DNA of 64,000 bases from Rhizobium rhizogenes (GTDB lineage: Bacteria > Pseudomonadota > Alphaproteobacteria > Rhizobiales > Rhizobiaceae). The notes under the pieces are model-generated. The model worked only from the letters and a program-made list of their open reading frames with translations. It was not told where the DNA came from and did no database searches. Below, piece by piece: positions 1 to 9,359 of the stretch; positions within the stretch are counted from its first letter, which is position 1; every line of letters begins with the position of its first letter. The stretch is from NCBI RefSeq assembly GCF_002005205.3, contig NZ_CP019702.2, forward strand, positions 983,501-1,047,500, given 5' to 3'. The position numbers and the translations under genes were made by a program.

Positions 1-197
1 GCTTTACTGAAGAGATACTGGTGCATGACCGGTTTTCTTGCCCGGAAATGTCAAGCCTTTGCGGAGGAATACCCAAGAGCGTGAGGAAAACGGCTCCGAC
101 AGCCGATATTTCGCACAAGAACCCTTGCCCGATGCTTCACACCGGCCTAGCGTCCCAGTATTAACGCAACTTATATAAGTAAATTTGCAGGTTCAGC

Positions 198-896
198 ATG
201 GACAGAGGGCTCATTCTCATCGTCGAAGACGATCCCGACATCATGCAGATTCTGGATGCCTATCTCATCCGCGATGGTTACAGAACCGTCAGGGCGGGCG
301 ATGGAGAAACGGCGATCACGCATTTTTCCATGCTGAGACCGGATCTCATTCTTCTCGATATTCGTCTGCCCAAGCTCGACGGCATCGACGTATTGACGCG
401 CATCCGGCGGGAGCGGGATACGCCGGTCATCATGGTCACCGCGCTTGCGGAAGATATGGACAAGCTGGCGGGCCTGCGCCTCGGGGCCGACGACTACATC
501 GTCAAGCCTTTCAATCCGCATGAAATCATCGCGCGGGTGAATGCCGTCCTGAAACGCACGCGACAGCCGGCGGGCACCGGCATCCTGCGCTTCGGTGCCA
601 TCGAGATCGATACGGAAGCCTATATCGCGGCGGTTCACGGAGAGACTGGCAAAACCGTTCTGCCCCTGACGCTCAGCGAATTCAGGATACTGGCCCATAT
701 GACGCGCCGCCCCACCCACGCGTTCCAGCGGGCGGATATTCTCGATGCCTGCTTGCCGGAAAGCGACGCGCTGGCGCGCACGATCGATACGCATATCGCC
801 AATCTGCGCAAGAAACTGACGGATCACGGTGCTTGCGGTTATCTGGTCTCGGTGCGCAGCATCGGCTACCGGCTTGCCGGGGAGCTAAAGCCATGA
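198..896 (+). CDS. OmpR-family response regulator
   Basis: Cytoplasmic DNA-binding response regulator of 232 aa. The receiver domain covers residues 1-120: acidic pocket EDD near residue 10, predicted phospho-acceptor Asp54 in LILLDIRLP, and the conserved Lys in DDYIVKPF. A winged-helix effector domain covers about residues 130-230 and ends in the typical SVRSIGYRL hairpin. The stop codon overlaps the start of the histidine kinase gene (ATGA), so the two are translationally coupled and are probably partners. The copper genes downstream make metal sensing possible, but a DUF535 gene intervenes and no effector site was recognised. Confidence 0.93.
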   Translation: MDRGLILIVEDDPDIMQILDAYLIRDGYRTVRAGDGETAITHFSMLRPDLILLDIRLPKLDGIDVLTRIRRERDTPVIMVTALAEDMDKLAGLRLGADDYIVKPFNPHEIIARVNAVLKRTRQPAGTGILRFGAIEIDTEAYIAAVHGETGKTVLPLTLSEFRILAHMTRRPTHAFQRADILDACLPESDALARTIDTHIANLRKKLTDHGACGYLVSVRSIGYRLAGELKP

Positions 897-2050
897 GGGT
901 CCAGCGCCTCAGCCTCAGCACGATGACAGCGATCACGATCACCACAATGCTCGTCTTCGCCGTCGCAATGATCTATCACGGCGTCTCCTGGTATGCGGAC
1001 AATGTTCAGGAGCGGGCGATTGCCACTCTCTCGCCCGACGCCGCAAGGGCATTCTCCGACATAGACCGCGGCGTCATGCCGGACCAGCAGCAGCTCCGGG
1101 CGCTTCTCGAGGTTTTGCCCCGTGTGCAGAACGCAGCCGATGACGAACTCGTCGCATCGGTGTTCGTCTTCGGGCTGATCGGGGTGCTGCTGTGCAGCCT
1201 GCTTGGTTACGTCATTTCCAGACGCATTGCCGCCCCCCTGCGGGAGCTGACCCGCGCGGCACAGCGCATGGCGGCCGGCGACTTCAGCGGAGGCGAAAAG
1301 GTCAAGGCGAACCGCATCGTCGAAATCGTCTTTCTGGTCGACAGTTTCGAAAGCCTGAAACAGGAGCTCCAGATGATGGAGCGCCGCCTGAAATTCAATA
1401 CGATGGCGGTTGCCCACGAGTTGCGCACCCCTCTCACCATCCTGCAAGGCCGTCTGCACGGTATTGCCGATGACATCTTTCCCCTCGACAAGCAGGCCAT
1501 TCGCCACCTCATCGTGCAGGTGGAAGGGCTGGCGCGTCTGGTGGATGATCTGCGCACACTCTCCCTGGCGGAAACCAACAGTCTCGTGAAGGACATCGAG
1601 CCTCTCGATCTCGCAGCCGAATGCGTGGCGGTGACGGAGGCCGCGCGGCCTCTGCTCGACGAGGCCGGTATCCGTCTCGATCTTTCGCTGGAGCCGGCTC
1701 CCGTTTCTGGCGATCGCCAACGCCTTCGCCAACTGCTCCTTATCCTGATCGATAATGTACGCCGTTATGCCGCAGGCGGGAAAAGCCTGCGCTGCTTAAC
1801 CGGCATACGGGACGGGCAACCCTTCATCGCCATCGAAGACAGGGGACCGGGTTTTCCGCCCGGCGTCGAGGCGCACGGTATCGAACTCTTCTGGCGCACA
1901 GAACCATCGCGGGCGCGCACCACCGGCGGCACGGGGCTCGGCCTATCGATCGCCCGGGCCATTGCGCAGGCCCACAATAGCGACATGCAGATCGCGGCCG
2001 CGCAGGATGGCGGAACGGTCGTGACGATCCTCTTTAAAGCACCCTCCTGA
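893..2050 (+). CDS. Sensor histidine kinase
   Basis: Membrane histidine kinase of 385 aa, partner of the preceding response regulator. The start ATG at 893 overlaps the regulator stop by 4 bases; an upstream in-frame start at 833 lies inside the regulator and was rejected. TM1 is about residues 12-29 and TM2 about 88-109, with a short periplasmic loop of about 55 aa between them, so there is little room for a folded sensor. A HAMP linker covers about 110-160. The H-box AHELRTPLTIL places the phosphorylated His at 175. N-box (LIDNVRRYA), G1 (DRGPGFPPG) and G2 (GGTGLGLSIA) ATP-lid motifs are intact. The signal is unknown. Confidence 0.92.
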   Translation: MRVQRLSLSTMTAITITTMLVFAVAMIYHGVSWYADNVQERAIATLSPDAARAFSDIDRGVMPDQQQLRALLEVLPRVQNAADDELVASVFVFGLIGVLLCSLLGYVISRRIAAPLRELTRAAQRMAAGDFSGGEKVKANRIVEIVFLVDSFESLKQELQMMERRLKFNTMAVAHELRTPLTILQGRLHGIADDIFPLDKQAIRHLIVQVEGLARLVDDLRTLSLAETNSLVKDIEPLDLAAECVAVTEAARPLLDEAGIRLDLSLEPAPVSGDRQRLRQLLLILIDNVRRYAAGGKSLRCLTGIRDGQPFIAIEDRGPGFPPGVEAHGIELFWRTEPSRARTTGGTGLGLSIARAIAQAHNSDMQIAAAQDGGTVVTILFKAPS

Positions 2051-2147
2051 AAAACCGTCACCTGCCGTCCCCTTTCCTGCCGCAAGGACGATCCGCGCCT
2101 CGCGCAAGCTTCACCGTTTCTCGACACGGTCTTCACAAATCCGGCGC

Positions 2148-3197
2148 ATGCACCAGCTGCAAAACCCATGCTCGCCGGAAGCCGAACCCATGCCGCACAC
2201 CAACGATGCCGTCATTCAAGCAGAAAAATTCCCGGTCACGGATGATCGGCCGCAGAAGGCTTCGGAGGCAGCCGATTGCACCTTGTTCTGGAAAATCATC
2301 ACCTTTGTCCAGCGCGTGCGCTGGAAGCGGGCGGTCCTTTTCTGGATGCGCTTCGCCATCAATCCCGTCGTCACCTTTCAATGGTGGCAGTTTCTGGCCG
2401 CTTTTTCGGCAAAGCGGAAATTGCCGCCACCCCACGATGAACTGCTACAGAAACCGCTGTCTAAGTTCCTTGTCGGCCAAATCTCCCATCAAAGACGGCT
2501 GCATTTTCTCGTGGAGAATTTCGCGATCGCCGACCGTCATTTTACCAGGACGGTCATGAGCGGGCTCTGGATGGGAAGAAACTTGGAGATGGGCGCCGTT
2601 CATGGCCGAAACGACGAATACCGGTGCACCCTCGCTCTCGCGGATTGTTGCGGCGGCCGGCACGAGGGCGCTTTCGCCGTCCGGCTGGTGCGCAACCGCG
2701 ACGACGCCATTCTGTGGACCGCGAAGTTCATCTTTCTGGGAACATGCGGGCACCACCATACGATTGTCGTCGGAGGCATGCAGGGCCCCCGCGCCGCCAA
2801 GGAAGAGATGGTGTCGGTCACGCGTGATCTCTGCGGACTTCGTCCCAAGGAGGCCGTGTTGATGGTTTTGCAGGGCCTGATGCCCGAGGGCACATCCGCC
2901 TATTTTGCCGTGGCCCGCGCCAGACACCCGATTCACTATCGCCGCGCCCGGCGACAGAAAATGCTGATTGCGGATATCGACGCCTTCTGGCGGGAACGCT
3001 CCGCGGAACCGGATGAAACATTCGGTTTCAAGGTGCCGGTCTCCACTCTTGAAGGTGCGGACAAACGCAGCCGGATGAAACTGTCTTTCTTCGGCATCGG
3101 CAGACGCTTTGCCGAAGGCGGGGCCGACAAGGGCGCCCGGGATTCCACCAGCGGAACGGTAACGGGGTCGACAGTCTCGCCTGCGCCGGCTCAGTAG
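2148..3197 (+). CDS. DUF535 (VirK/YbjX-like) protein
   Basis: Protein of up to 349 aa that I assign to the DUF535 family (VirK/YbjX of enterics) from its overall pattern: a basic N-terminal segment with RVRWKRAVLFWMRF, a central region ending in a VTRDLCGLRPKEAVL stretch, and a C-terminal segment with HPIHYRRARRQKMLIADIDAFW. Enteric members are linked to cationic peptide resistance and virulence, but the biochemical role is unknown. No signal peptide is obvious. An alternative start at 2190 has a better purine-rich spacer. It lies between the two-component pair and the copper genes, on the same strand as both. Confidence 0.7.
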   Translation: MHQLQNPCSPEAEPMPHTNDAVIQAEKFPVTDDRPQKASEAADCTLFWKIITFVQRVRWKRAVLFWMRFAINPVVTFQWWQFLAAFSAKRKLPPPHDELLQKPLSKFLVGQISHQRRLHFLVENFAIADRHFTRTVMSGLWMGRNLEMGAVHGRNDEYRCTLALADCCGGRHEGAFAVRLVRNRDDAILWTAKFIFLGTCGHHHTIVVGGMQGPRAAKEEMVSVTRDLCGLRPKEAVLMVLQGLMPEGTSAYFAVARARHPIHYRRARRQKMLIADIDAFWRERSAEPDETFGFKVPVSTLEGADKRSRMKLSFFGIGRRFAEGGADKGARDSTSGTVTGSTVSPAPAQ

Positions 3198-3271
3198 GGC
3201 ACAACGTATTTGTTGATGGTTATGGGCGATACCCATTGACAAATCTCAGGACTGCGGCTCTTCTACGGCGC

Positions 3272-3664
3272 ATGAATGGGATGTTGCGAGCATCGAAATT
3301 GATGGCCCTGTTGTTCCGGCTGGTGATGGTATTGTCACTGGCGGGCTACAGCGTTTCCACCGTCAATGCCGCAATGCATGCTGAAAACGACGTCCAGATT
3401 TCGCAGATCGAAAACGATCATTCCTCAGGCCGGGGCCACCACGACGCGGCCGTCCAGGACCACAGTGATCACGCGAATCAGCACGACCACGCCAGCACTG
3501 AAAAAACAAAGAATTCCTGCTGTCAGGATTATTGCGGCGTAGCGGCCATTCCGTGCCCTTCCTCGTCCCTTAGCCACCCGACCGTCATTTCCCTTCGTGC
3601 GTTCATCGACGATACGAACGCCGCCGGTCTGGCACCGAAGCTTCAGCGCCCACCGAATATCTGA
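3272..3664 (+). CDS. His-rich secreted protein, putative metal binding
   Basis: Small protein of 130 aa with an N-terminal hydrophobic segment (MALLFRLVMVLSLAGYSVSTVNA) that reads as a signal peptide or anchor. The exported part is rich in His and Asp (HHD, DHSDH, HDH) and is followed by a cysteine cluster, CCQDYC, and one further Cys. I recognise no named family. The composition, together with the copper oxidase, cupredoxin and CusF genes downstream, suggests periplasmic copper binding or buffering. Start ATGs at 3272, 3281 and 3302 are all possible. A longer frame from a TTG at 3236 has no supporting RBS. Confidence 0.6.
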   Translation: MNGMLRASKLMALLFRLVMVLSLAGYSVSTVNAAMHAENDVQISQIENDHSSGRGHHDAAVQDHSDHANQHDHASTEKTKNSCCQDYCGVAAIPCPSSSLSHPTVISLRAFIDDTNAAGLAPKLQRPPNI

Positions 3665-3749
3665 AATCCGGAACCGCTTCGCGGGCTTTCCTGCACCTGC
3701 ATGCGTGAGCGTGCTGGAGCAATCATGATCTTATTCCCGGATTTTCACC

Positions 3750-3974
3750 ATGAAACGTTTGTTCCTGGTGGTTGCCCTGCCGCTTTTTGCGGGCGGATGC
3801 GCAGCCACCTTACCTGAAGTCGTCGTATCGACCGACAGCCCCGACACCGTCTCCAGCATCAGGCCCATTCCCTACCAAAACCCGATCGGAGCTTACACGC
3901 ACCGCGTTCCCGTCAATCCGAAACCCTGGCGTGGTCTGAACGACGCACAGGCGCCGGCAAAGGGAGGCGCATGA
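3750..3974 (+). CDS. Small lipoprotein in copper operon
   Basis: Protein of 74 aa with a lipoprotein signal peptide: KR, a hydrophobic core, and lipobox AGGC with Cys at about residue 17. The mature part is about 57 residues, Pro-rich and without known motifs. Its 3' end overlaps the start of the TolC-family gene by 4 bases (ATGA), so the two are probably co-translated. Small lipoproteins of this kind occur in several copper/silver outer-membrane efflux operons. Its function is unknown; assisting the downstream outer-membrane channel is an inference from the coupling. Confidence 0.65.
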   Translation: MKRLFLVVALPLFAGGCAATLPEVVVSTDSPDTVSSIRPIPYQNPIGAYTHRVPVNPKPWRGLNDAQAPAKGGA

Positions 3975-5434
3975 TGATCGTACGCCATATCAGGCTGGTA
4001 TCCTCCCTCGTGCTTCCGCTTATCGCGGCTGGCTGCGTGACGACCGACTATGCCGCCAAGGATGCGGGCTTTGCCGATGCGACATTGAAAAGCGCCGAGG
4101 CAACCGGCAAGCAGACTGTCTGGGTGCAGAACCTGCAGCAGGCGCAGGTGGTGCGCGACCGCGTCAAGGCGCTGATGGCCAAAAAGACCATCGACGTCGA
4201 AACCGCCGTTCAGGTCGCATTGCTGAACAACAAGGGGCTGCAGGCATCCTATGCGGATCTCGGCGACAGCGCCGCCGATGCCTGGCAGACGCAACTCTCC
4301 GTCTTTCCGACCTTTTCCGTCAGCCTGAACGGCATCGGAACGCCCGGGCTTGGCATGTATCGCGTGCTTGAAGGGGCCGTCACCGCCAATATTCTCGCTT
4401 TGGCGACCTATGACAAGAATATCAGGCTGGCGGATACGCGCTTCCGTCAGGCACAGGTCAACGCGGCGATCGCCACCGTATCGCTTGCCGCGGAAACCCG
4501 CCGGGCATGGATAAACGCCGTGGCCGCCTGGGAAAACGTCGCCTATCTCAATCAGGCGAAGGTCGCGGCCGACGCCTCTTCGGAACTTGCGAAAAAGATC
4601 GGCGAAGCGGGTTCGATGCCCAAGGCCAATCAGGCCCGCGAGCATGTGTTTTATGCGGAACTGACGGGAGAAACGGCAAAGGCGCGACTGGCGGCAAAAC
4701 TCGCCAAGGAAGAGCTGATCCGGCTGATGGGCCTTTCCGGCACGGACGCCGAGTTCCAGATACCCAACCGGCTTCCTTCCCTGCCGAAGACCCTGATAGC
4801 GCGCAACGATATCGAGGCGGAAGCAATTCACAAACGCATGGATTTGCAGGTCGCCCGCCTCGAATTGCACGCAACCGCGCAATCCTATCGCCTGGAAGAC
4901 GCCACCCGCATCGTCACCGATATCGAGCTGGCCGGAAATTGGGAGAAGGAACGCGAGCGCGAGGACGGTGCCACCCGTTCGGACATTGCAAGAACCGGCT
5001 CGCTGTCCTTCACGATCCCGATCTTCGATTCCGGGCAGGCGCGTCTGCGCAAGGGCGAACTTGCCTATATGCGGGCGGCCAACCAGCTGGCCGGGCTGGC
5101 CGTCGACATCCGTTCGCAGGCCCGTTCCGCCCATCTGGCCTACAGGTCGAATTACGACATTGCCCGTCACTACCGCAACAATGTCCTGCCCCTGCGCAGC
5201 GCGATCGAGGAGCAATCGCTGCTGTCCTATAACGGCATGATTACCAGCACCTTCGAGCTGATCGCCGATACCCGCGAAAAAGTCGAATCCACCATCCTCG
5301 CAGTCAACGCCAAGCGCGACTTCTGGCTGGCCGAAGCCAACCTTGCCCCCGTCATCTATGGCGGAAGCACCGGCAGTGCCGCGGCCGAAACCGAAGTCGC
5401 GACGTCCGAAGCCCCGGCTGGCGGCGGTCATTGA
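3971..5434 (+). CDS. TolC-family outer-membrane efflux lipoprotein
   Basis: Protein of 487 aa with a lipoprotein signal (lipobox AAGC, Cys at about residue 17) and the two-repeat alpha-helical organisation of outer-membrane efflux channels. Each half has long helices rich in Ala, Gln, Glu and Arg (for example DTRFRQAQVNAAIATVSLAAETRRAWINAV is one such region). It would form the trimeric outer-membrane duct of a tripartite exporter. No RND pump or adaptor gene follows; the next genes are periplasmic copper proteins. It must therefore borrow an inner-membrane pump or work in an atypical assembly. It overlaps the upstream lipoprotein gene. Confidence 0.88.
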   Translation: MMIVRHIRLVSSLVLPLIAAGCVTTDYAAKDAGFADATLKSAEATGKQTVWVQNLQQAQVVRDRVKALMAKKTIDVETAVQVALLNNKGLQASYADLGDSAADAWQTQLSVFPTFSVSLNGIGTPGLGMYRVLEGAVTANILALATYDKNIRLADTRFRQAQVNAAIATVSLAAETRRAWINAVAAWENVAYLNQAKVAADASSELAKKIGEAGSMPKANQAREHVFYAELTGETAKARLAAKLAKEELIRLMGLSGTDAEFQIPNRLPSLPKTLIARNDIEAEAIHKRMDLQVARLELHATAQSYRLEDATRIVTDIELAGNWEKEREREDGATRSDIARTGSLSFTIPIFDSGQARLRKGELAYMRAANQLAGLAVDIRSQARSAHLAYRSNYDIARHYRNNVLPLRSAIEEQSLLSYNGMITSTFELIADTREKVESTILAVNAKRDFWLAEANLAPVIYGGSTGSAAAETEVATSEAPAGGGH

Positions 5435-5448
5435 GAAAGGAAACGGGA

Positions 5449-6807
5449 ATGTTCAGCAGAAGACAATTGCTTGGAGCAGGCGCCGCCGGCGCGGCGCTCG
5501 TCTCCTCCAAAACCTGGGCGCAGACGTCCAATATGGGCCTGCCGGAAGCAGCCAGCATGGAAGGCGCTGCGACCCAGACACCCACCCGCCCCTCAACCGG
5601 CCCGGATTACAACCCGGTCGTCACCCTCAACGGATGGACACTGCCCTTCCGGATGAACAATGGCGTCAAGGAGTTCCACCTCGTTGCCGAACCGGTGGAA
5701 CGCGAGATGGCCGAGGGCATGACCGCCTATCTGTGGGGTTACAACGGCCAGTCCCCCGGCCCGACCATCGAGGCTGTGGAGGGTGACCGGGTGCGTATCT
5801 TCGTCACCAACAAATTGCCCGAACATACGACGGTTCACTGGCACGGCATGATCCTGCCTTCGGGCATGGACGGTGTCGGCGGCCTGTCGCAGCCGCATAT
5901 CCCTGTCGGCAAAACCTTCGTTTACGAGTTCGATCTCGTGAAATCCGGCACCTTCATGTACCACCCGCATTCCGACGAGATGGTGCAGATGGCCATGGGG
6001 ATGATGGGCTTTTTCGTCGTACATCCCAAGGACCCGGCGTTCATGCCGGTGGACCGGGACTTCGTGTTCCTGCTCAGCGCCTTCGACATCGACCCGGGAA
6101 GTTACGTGCCCCGTGTCATGGAGATGACCGATTTTAATCTCTGGACCTGGAATAGCCGGGTGTTTCCCGGCATCGATCCGCTGGTCGTGTCGAAAAACGA
6201 CAGGGTGCGGGTGCGGGTCGGCAACCTGACCATGACCAACCACCCGATCCACATGCATGGTTACGACTTCGAGGTCACCTGCACCGATGGCGGCTGGGTG
6301 CGACCCGAGGCGCGGTGGCCGGAAGTCAGCATCGACATTCCCGTCGGCGCGATGCGCGCTTACGAGTTCGACGCCAAATATGAGGGCGACTGGGCGATCC
6401 ATTGCCACAAGTCGCATCACACCATGAACGCCATGGGTCATGAAATCCCGACATTCATCGGTGTCGACAAAAAGGAAGTCGCCAAGAAAATCCGGCAGAT
6501 CCGCCCCGAATATATGCCGATGGGCACAGCCGGCATGGCTGACATGGCCGAGATGTCGATGGAGATACCCGAAAACACCGTGCCCATGATGACCGGCTGG
6601 GGTCCGCACGGCCCCATCGAAATGGGCGGCATGTTCTCGGTGGTGAAGGTCCGCGAAGGTATCTCCGCGGGCGATTACGCCGATCCGGGCTGGTATGAAA
6701 ACCCGCCCGGCACACAGGCCTTTGAGTGGACGGGCAACCTGCCCGACGCGCCCAAAGCCAAAGATGCAAGCACACAGCCCCCATCTGCCCATTCGAACCA
6801 CGGCTGA
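5449..6807 (+). CDS. Multicopper oxidase (copper resistance type)
   Basis: Periplasmic multicopper oxidase of 452 aa. The N terminus MFSRRQLLGAGAAGAAL is a twin-arginine-type signal. Copper-binding motifs of the family are present: HWHGM and HPHSDE in the first domain, then HPIHMHG and HCHKSHH followed by a downstream Met-rich region (MPMGTAGMADMAEMSM). These support a type 1 site plus a trinuclear cluster, with probable cuprous oxidase activity in copper detoxification. ATG 5449 has the RBS GAAAGGAAACGGG; the longer frame from TTG 5431 lies within the RBS. It sits 14 bases after the TolC-family gene. Confidence 0.92.
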   Translation: MFSRRQLLGAGAAGAALVSSKTWAQTSNMGLPEAASMEGAATQTPTRPSTGPDYNPVVTLNGWTLPFRMNNGVKEFHLVAEPVEREMAEGMTAYLWGYNGQSPGPTIEAVEGDRVRIFVTNKLPEHTTVHWHGMILPSGMDGVGGLSQPHIPVGKTFVYEFDLVKSGTFMYHPHSDEMVQMAMGMMGFFVVHPKDPAFMPVDRDFVFLLSAFDIDPGSYVPRVMEMTDFNLWTWNSRVFPGIDPLVVSKNDRVRVRVGNLTMTNHPIHMHGYDFEVTCTDGGWVRPEARWPEVSIDIPVGAMRAYEFDAKYEGDWAIHCHKSHHTMNAMGHEIPTFIGVDKKEVAKKIRQIRPEYMPMGTAGMADMAEMSMEIPENTVPMMTGWGPHGPIEMGGMFSVVKVREGISAGDYADPGWYENPPGTQAFEWTGNLPDAPKAKDASTQPPSAHSNHG

Positions 6808-6840
6808 CCGTCAATCCTCCCAAACGAAAAGGAAAACAAC

Positions 6841-7320
6841 ATGAACACTGCAATTCTTGGCCTTGTGCTGGCAGCACTTGCGACCCCCGCTCTGGCGGCC
6901 GGCAGCCATGCTGGCGGACACAGCGAGGTCATGGCCGTCGGCGAACCCGGCGACGCCACGAAAGTCACCCAGATCATCCGCGTCAGCATGAAAGAGACGC
7001 CGGATGGCAAGATGATCTTCACGCCCAACAACTTCAAGGTCCGCAAGGACCAGACCATCCGCTTCACCGTCAAGAACGAAGGCGAGCTCGATCATGAATT
7101 CGTTCTCGATGAAGAAGCGAAGGTCATGGAGCACAAGGCGCTGATGGAGAAATTCCCCGAGATGGAACATGCCGATCCGAACGCCATCCGTCTGGCACCC
7201 GGCAAGACGGGGGAAATCGTCTGGAGGTTCACCAATGACGGCGTCTTCAAGGTCGCCTGCCTTGTGCCCGGACATTACGACGCCGGCATGCACGGCGATG
7301 TCACCGTTGCCAAAAAGTAA
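6841..7320 (+). CDS. Periplasmic cupredoxin (plastocyanin/azurin-like)
   Basis: Protein of 159 aa with a Sec signal peptide ending in LAA near residue 20. The mature part is a single cupredoxin fold. Type 1 copper ligands are visible as His in GELDHEFVL and a C-terminal Cys-x4-His-x4-Met arrangement in FKVACLVPGHYDAGM. It may accept or deliver copper or electrons to the multicopper oxidase encoded 33 bases upstream. An RBS-like AAAGGAAAA precedes the ATG. The gene is co-directional with the oxidase and CusF-like genes, consistent with one operon. Confidence 0.9.
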   Translation: MNTAILGLVLAALATPALAAGSHAGGHSEVMAVGEPGDATKVTQIIRVSMKETPDGKMIFTPNNFKVRKDQTIRFTVKNEGELDHEFVLDEEAKVMEHKALMEKFPEMEHADPNAIRLAPGKTGEIVWRFTNDGVFKVACLVPGHYDAGMHGDVTVAKK

Positions 7321-7340
7321 GCAAACAAGGAAACCGATCC

Positions 7341-7625
7341 ATGAAAACAATCATCAACACCACCCTCGCCGCAGCCCTCTTTCTCGCCTCTGCCGCCGGC
7401 GCCTTCGCGCAGGAATTCACCGCCGGCACGGTGAAGAAACTCGATACCAAGGCCAAGAAGGTCACGCTTATCCATGAGGAACTGAAAAACCTGGACATGC
7501 CGGCAATGACCATGGTCTTCGACGTCAAGGACGAAGCCATGCTGGCGAAATTGCAAGAAGGCGCGAAAGTGCAATTCGTCGCCGAGCGGGTGAACGGCAA
7601 GCTGACCGTGACGCAGCTGAAATAA
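7341..7625 (+). CDS. CusF-like periplasmic copper-binding protein
   Basis: Protein of 94 aa with a cleavable signal peptide (cleavage near AFA-QE). The mature domain is a small OB-like beta barrel with the CusF signature NLDMPAMTMVF, where Met residues of the M-x-M segment bind Cu(I) or Ag(I). It ends with GKLTVTQLK as in the family. It lies 20 bases after the cupredoxin gene and is the last gene of the copper run; a strong hairpin follows. In E. coli CusF hands metal to the CusCBA pump; no such pump is encoded nearby. Confidence 0.9.
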   Translation: MKTIINTTLAAALFLASAAGAFAQEFTAGTVKKLDTKAKKVTLIHEELKNLDMPAMTMVFDVKDEAMLAKLQEGAKVQFVAERVNGKLTVTQLK

Positions 7626-7651
7626 CTGCGGCCGAACCCGCAAAGACCAGC

Positions 7652-7686
7652 GCGCACCCCTATCGGCAAAACCGGTGGGGGTGCGC
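7652..7686. terminator. Bidirectional hairpin between converging genes
   Basis: Nine-base perfect stem GCGCACCCC / GGGGTGCGC with a further partial inner stem, lying 27 bases after the CusF-like gene and 20 bases before the stop of the convergent MFS gene. No clear T-tract is present on either side, so termination is inferred from position and stem strength. Confidence 0.55.
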
Positions 7687-7705
7687 CTCATTCGTCTGCG
7701 GTACA

Positions 7706-9226
7706 TTAATCGCAGGCGGGTTTTCGCACCGGGCCGAAGACCACGAAGCTGATGGCGGAAAGCAGCCAGACGCTGATACCCGCATAAAGCATGACCAGGC
7801 CGAAGCCATCCGCCAGCGCCTGATGGACAAGCACCTCCGACAGGCCCTGCACCGGCGAACCGGCAGTTCCCGCCGCAACCTTTTCAGCGAGCAACTGCAA
7901 TGCGTTCATATCCGTGCCGGACGGTAGATTTGCCTGAAGCGAAGAGCGGACGCCCTCCACCAGAATGAAGCCCATGACCGGAATATTGATGGCGAGCGAG
8001 ATCATGCGCGCACTCATGTCGATACCCGACGCCATGCCGGAACGCGCCGGCGGCACCGCACCCGTGGTCGTATTGGTGACCGGCGTATTGGTCAAACCGA
8101 GCCCGATGCCGGAGAGAATGCAGCCGGGCAGCATGGTGAGCCAGTTGGCATTTTCAATGCCGCTGCCCAATTTCATCAGCATGAAACCGAGACCGATGGT
8201 GAACAACCCGGCCGGAATGACAAGACGAGGCTGATAACGCAGGGACAGGCGCTCCGCCAGCGGCGGCATCACCAGCGCCGGCAGCGTGTAGGCAAGCAGG
8301 CCAAGACCGGCGGCGACGCTGTCATAACCGAGACCCGCCTGAAACCAGATCGGCAGATAGATCATGAAGGGCCAGAAGCTGATGTTCATTGCCGCCGAAC
8401 CGATGATGGCCCCGGAAAACGGCCGGATGCGGAACACGGAAAAATCGAACATCGGCCTTGGCGTGAGCTTTTCCACGATGAGAAAGGCAATGAAGCTTGC
8501 GGCGGACCCAGCGAGGATCAAAAGCGCGGCCTGACTGGCAAAGCCGAGCTCAGGGCCTTGCGTGATGAAAAACGCAAGGAGAAACACGGCCAGCGACAGC
8601 GTGGCGATGCCGGCAAGATCAAGACGGGTCGCTTCCGGATCAAACGATTCCCGCACGCCGCCCACTGCAAGCAGCAAAGTGCCGGCGCTGAGCGCCACGT
8701 GAACGAGGAACACCCATTCCCAGCTCCACAGCGCGACGATGGCCCCGCCGATAATCGGGCCAAAGCCCAGCCCTACACCGGAGACGATGCCCCACCAGCC
8801 GAATGCCATGCCACGCTCACCGGCCGTGCGGAACTGGTGTGACAGGATGGCGATCTGGCACACCAGCATCGCACCGCCGCTCAGTCCCTGAAGGAAACGC
8901 GCCGCAATCAGCACCACCACATTTTCCGTCATTCCGCAGGCAAGGGACGAAAGCGCAAAAGCGGCAATGCTGGCAATGAAGACGCGCTTGCGCCCGAAGC
9001 GGTCTGCCAGCGCGCCTGTCGCCATCAACACCACCGTCACGCCGATCGTATAGGCATTCATGATCCACTGAAGCTGCCGGAAATCCGCATGCAGCACCTG
9101 TTCGAGTGTCGGCAGGATCGCCGGGACGCTGGAAATCTCCAGGCCGAACATCAGGGCGGAAAGACAAACGGCAGCGAGCGCCATGGCGCTTCTGCTGCCT
9201 GCGGGTGCGGTAACGGCAAGGGTCAT
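7706..9226 (-). CDS. MFS drug exporter, DHA2 (EmrB/QacA-like)
   Basis: Inner-membrane major facilitator of 506 aa with about 14 predicted hydrophobic segments, as expected for the DHA2 family of proton-coupled drug exporters. Family marks include LPTLEQVLHADFRQLQWIMNAY in TM1-2, the GALADRFGRKRVF loop of motif A, and the G-rich motif C in TM5 (GIVSGVGLGFGPIIGGA). The start codon is 133 bases from the divergent LysR gene start, so that regulator probably controls it. Substrate unknown. Confidence 0.9.
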   Translation of the reverse strand: MTLAVTAPAGSRSAMALAAVCLSALMFGLEISSVPAILPTLEQVLHADFRQLQWIMNAYTIGVTVVLMATGALADRFGRKRVFIASIAAFALSSLACGMTENVVVLIAARFLQGLSGGAMLVCQIAILSHQFRTAGERGMAFGWWGIVSGVGLGFGPIIGGAIVALWSWEWVFLVHVALSAGTLLLAVGGVRESFDPEATRLDLAGIATLSLAVFLLAFFITQGPELGFASQAALLILAGSAASFIAFLIVEKLTPRPMFDFSVFRIRPFSGAIIGSAAMNISFWPFMIYLPIWFQAGLGYDSVAAGLGLLAYTLPALVMPPLAERLSLRYQPRLVIPAGLFTIGLGFMLMKLGSGIENANWLTMLPGCILSGIGLGLTNTPVTNTTTGAVPPARSGMASGIDMSARMISLAINIPVMGFILVEGVRSSLQANLPSGTDMNALQLLAEKVAAGTAGSPVQGLSEVLVHQALADGFGLVMLYAGISVWLLSAISFVVFGPVRKPACD

Positions 9227-9359
9227 TCTTCAGCCTTTCATGGGTCGGATCGCAAAAGCAAAATCCGGTCTGCGGAACCGGACGCAAACTAGCCAAAGCT
9301 TGACCATAACTGAATTGGATGATTGGCTATTTCAGAGACAACAAATTGGAATTACCGAT

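Noticed and set aside
3893..5431. Large minus-strand frame of 512 codons opposite the TolC-family gene
   Set aside because: It is the mirror of a GC-rich coding gene. The plus-strand product has clear TolC sequence and a lipoprotein signal.
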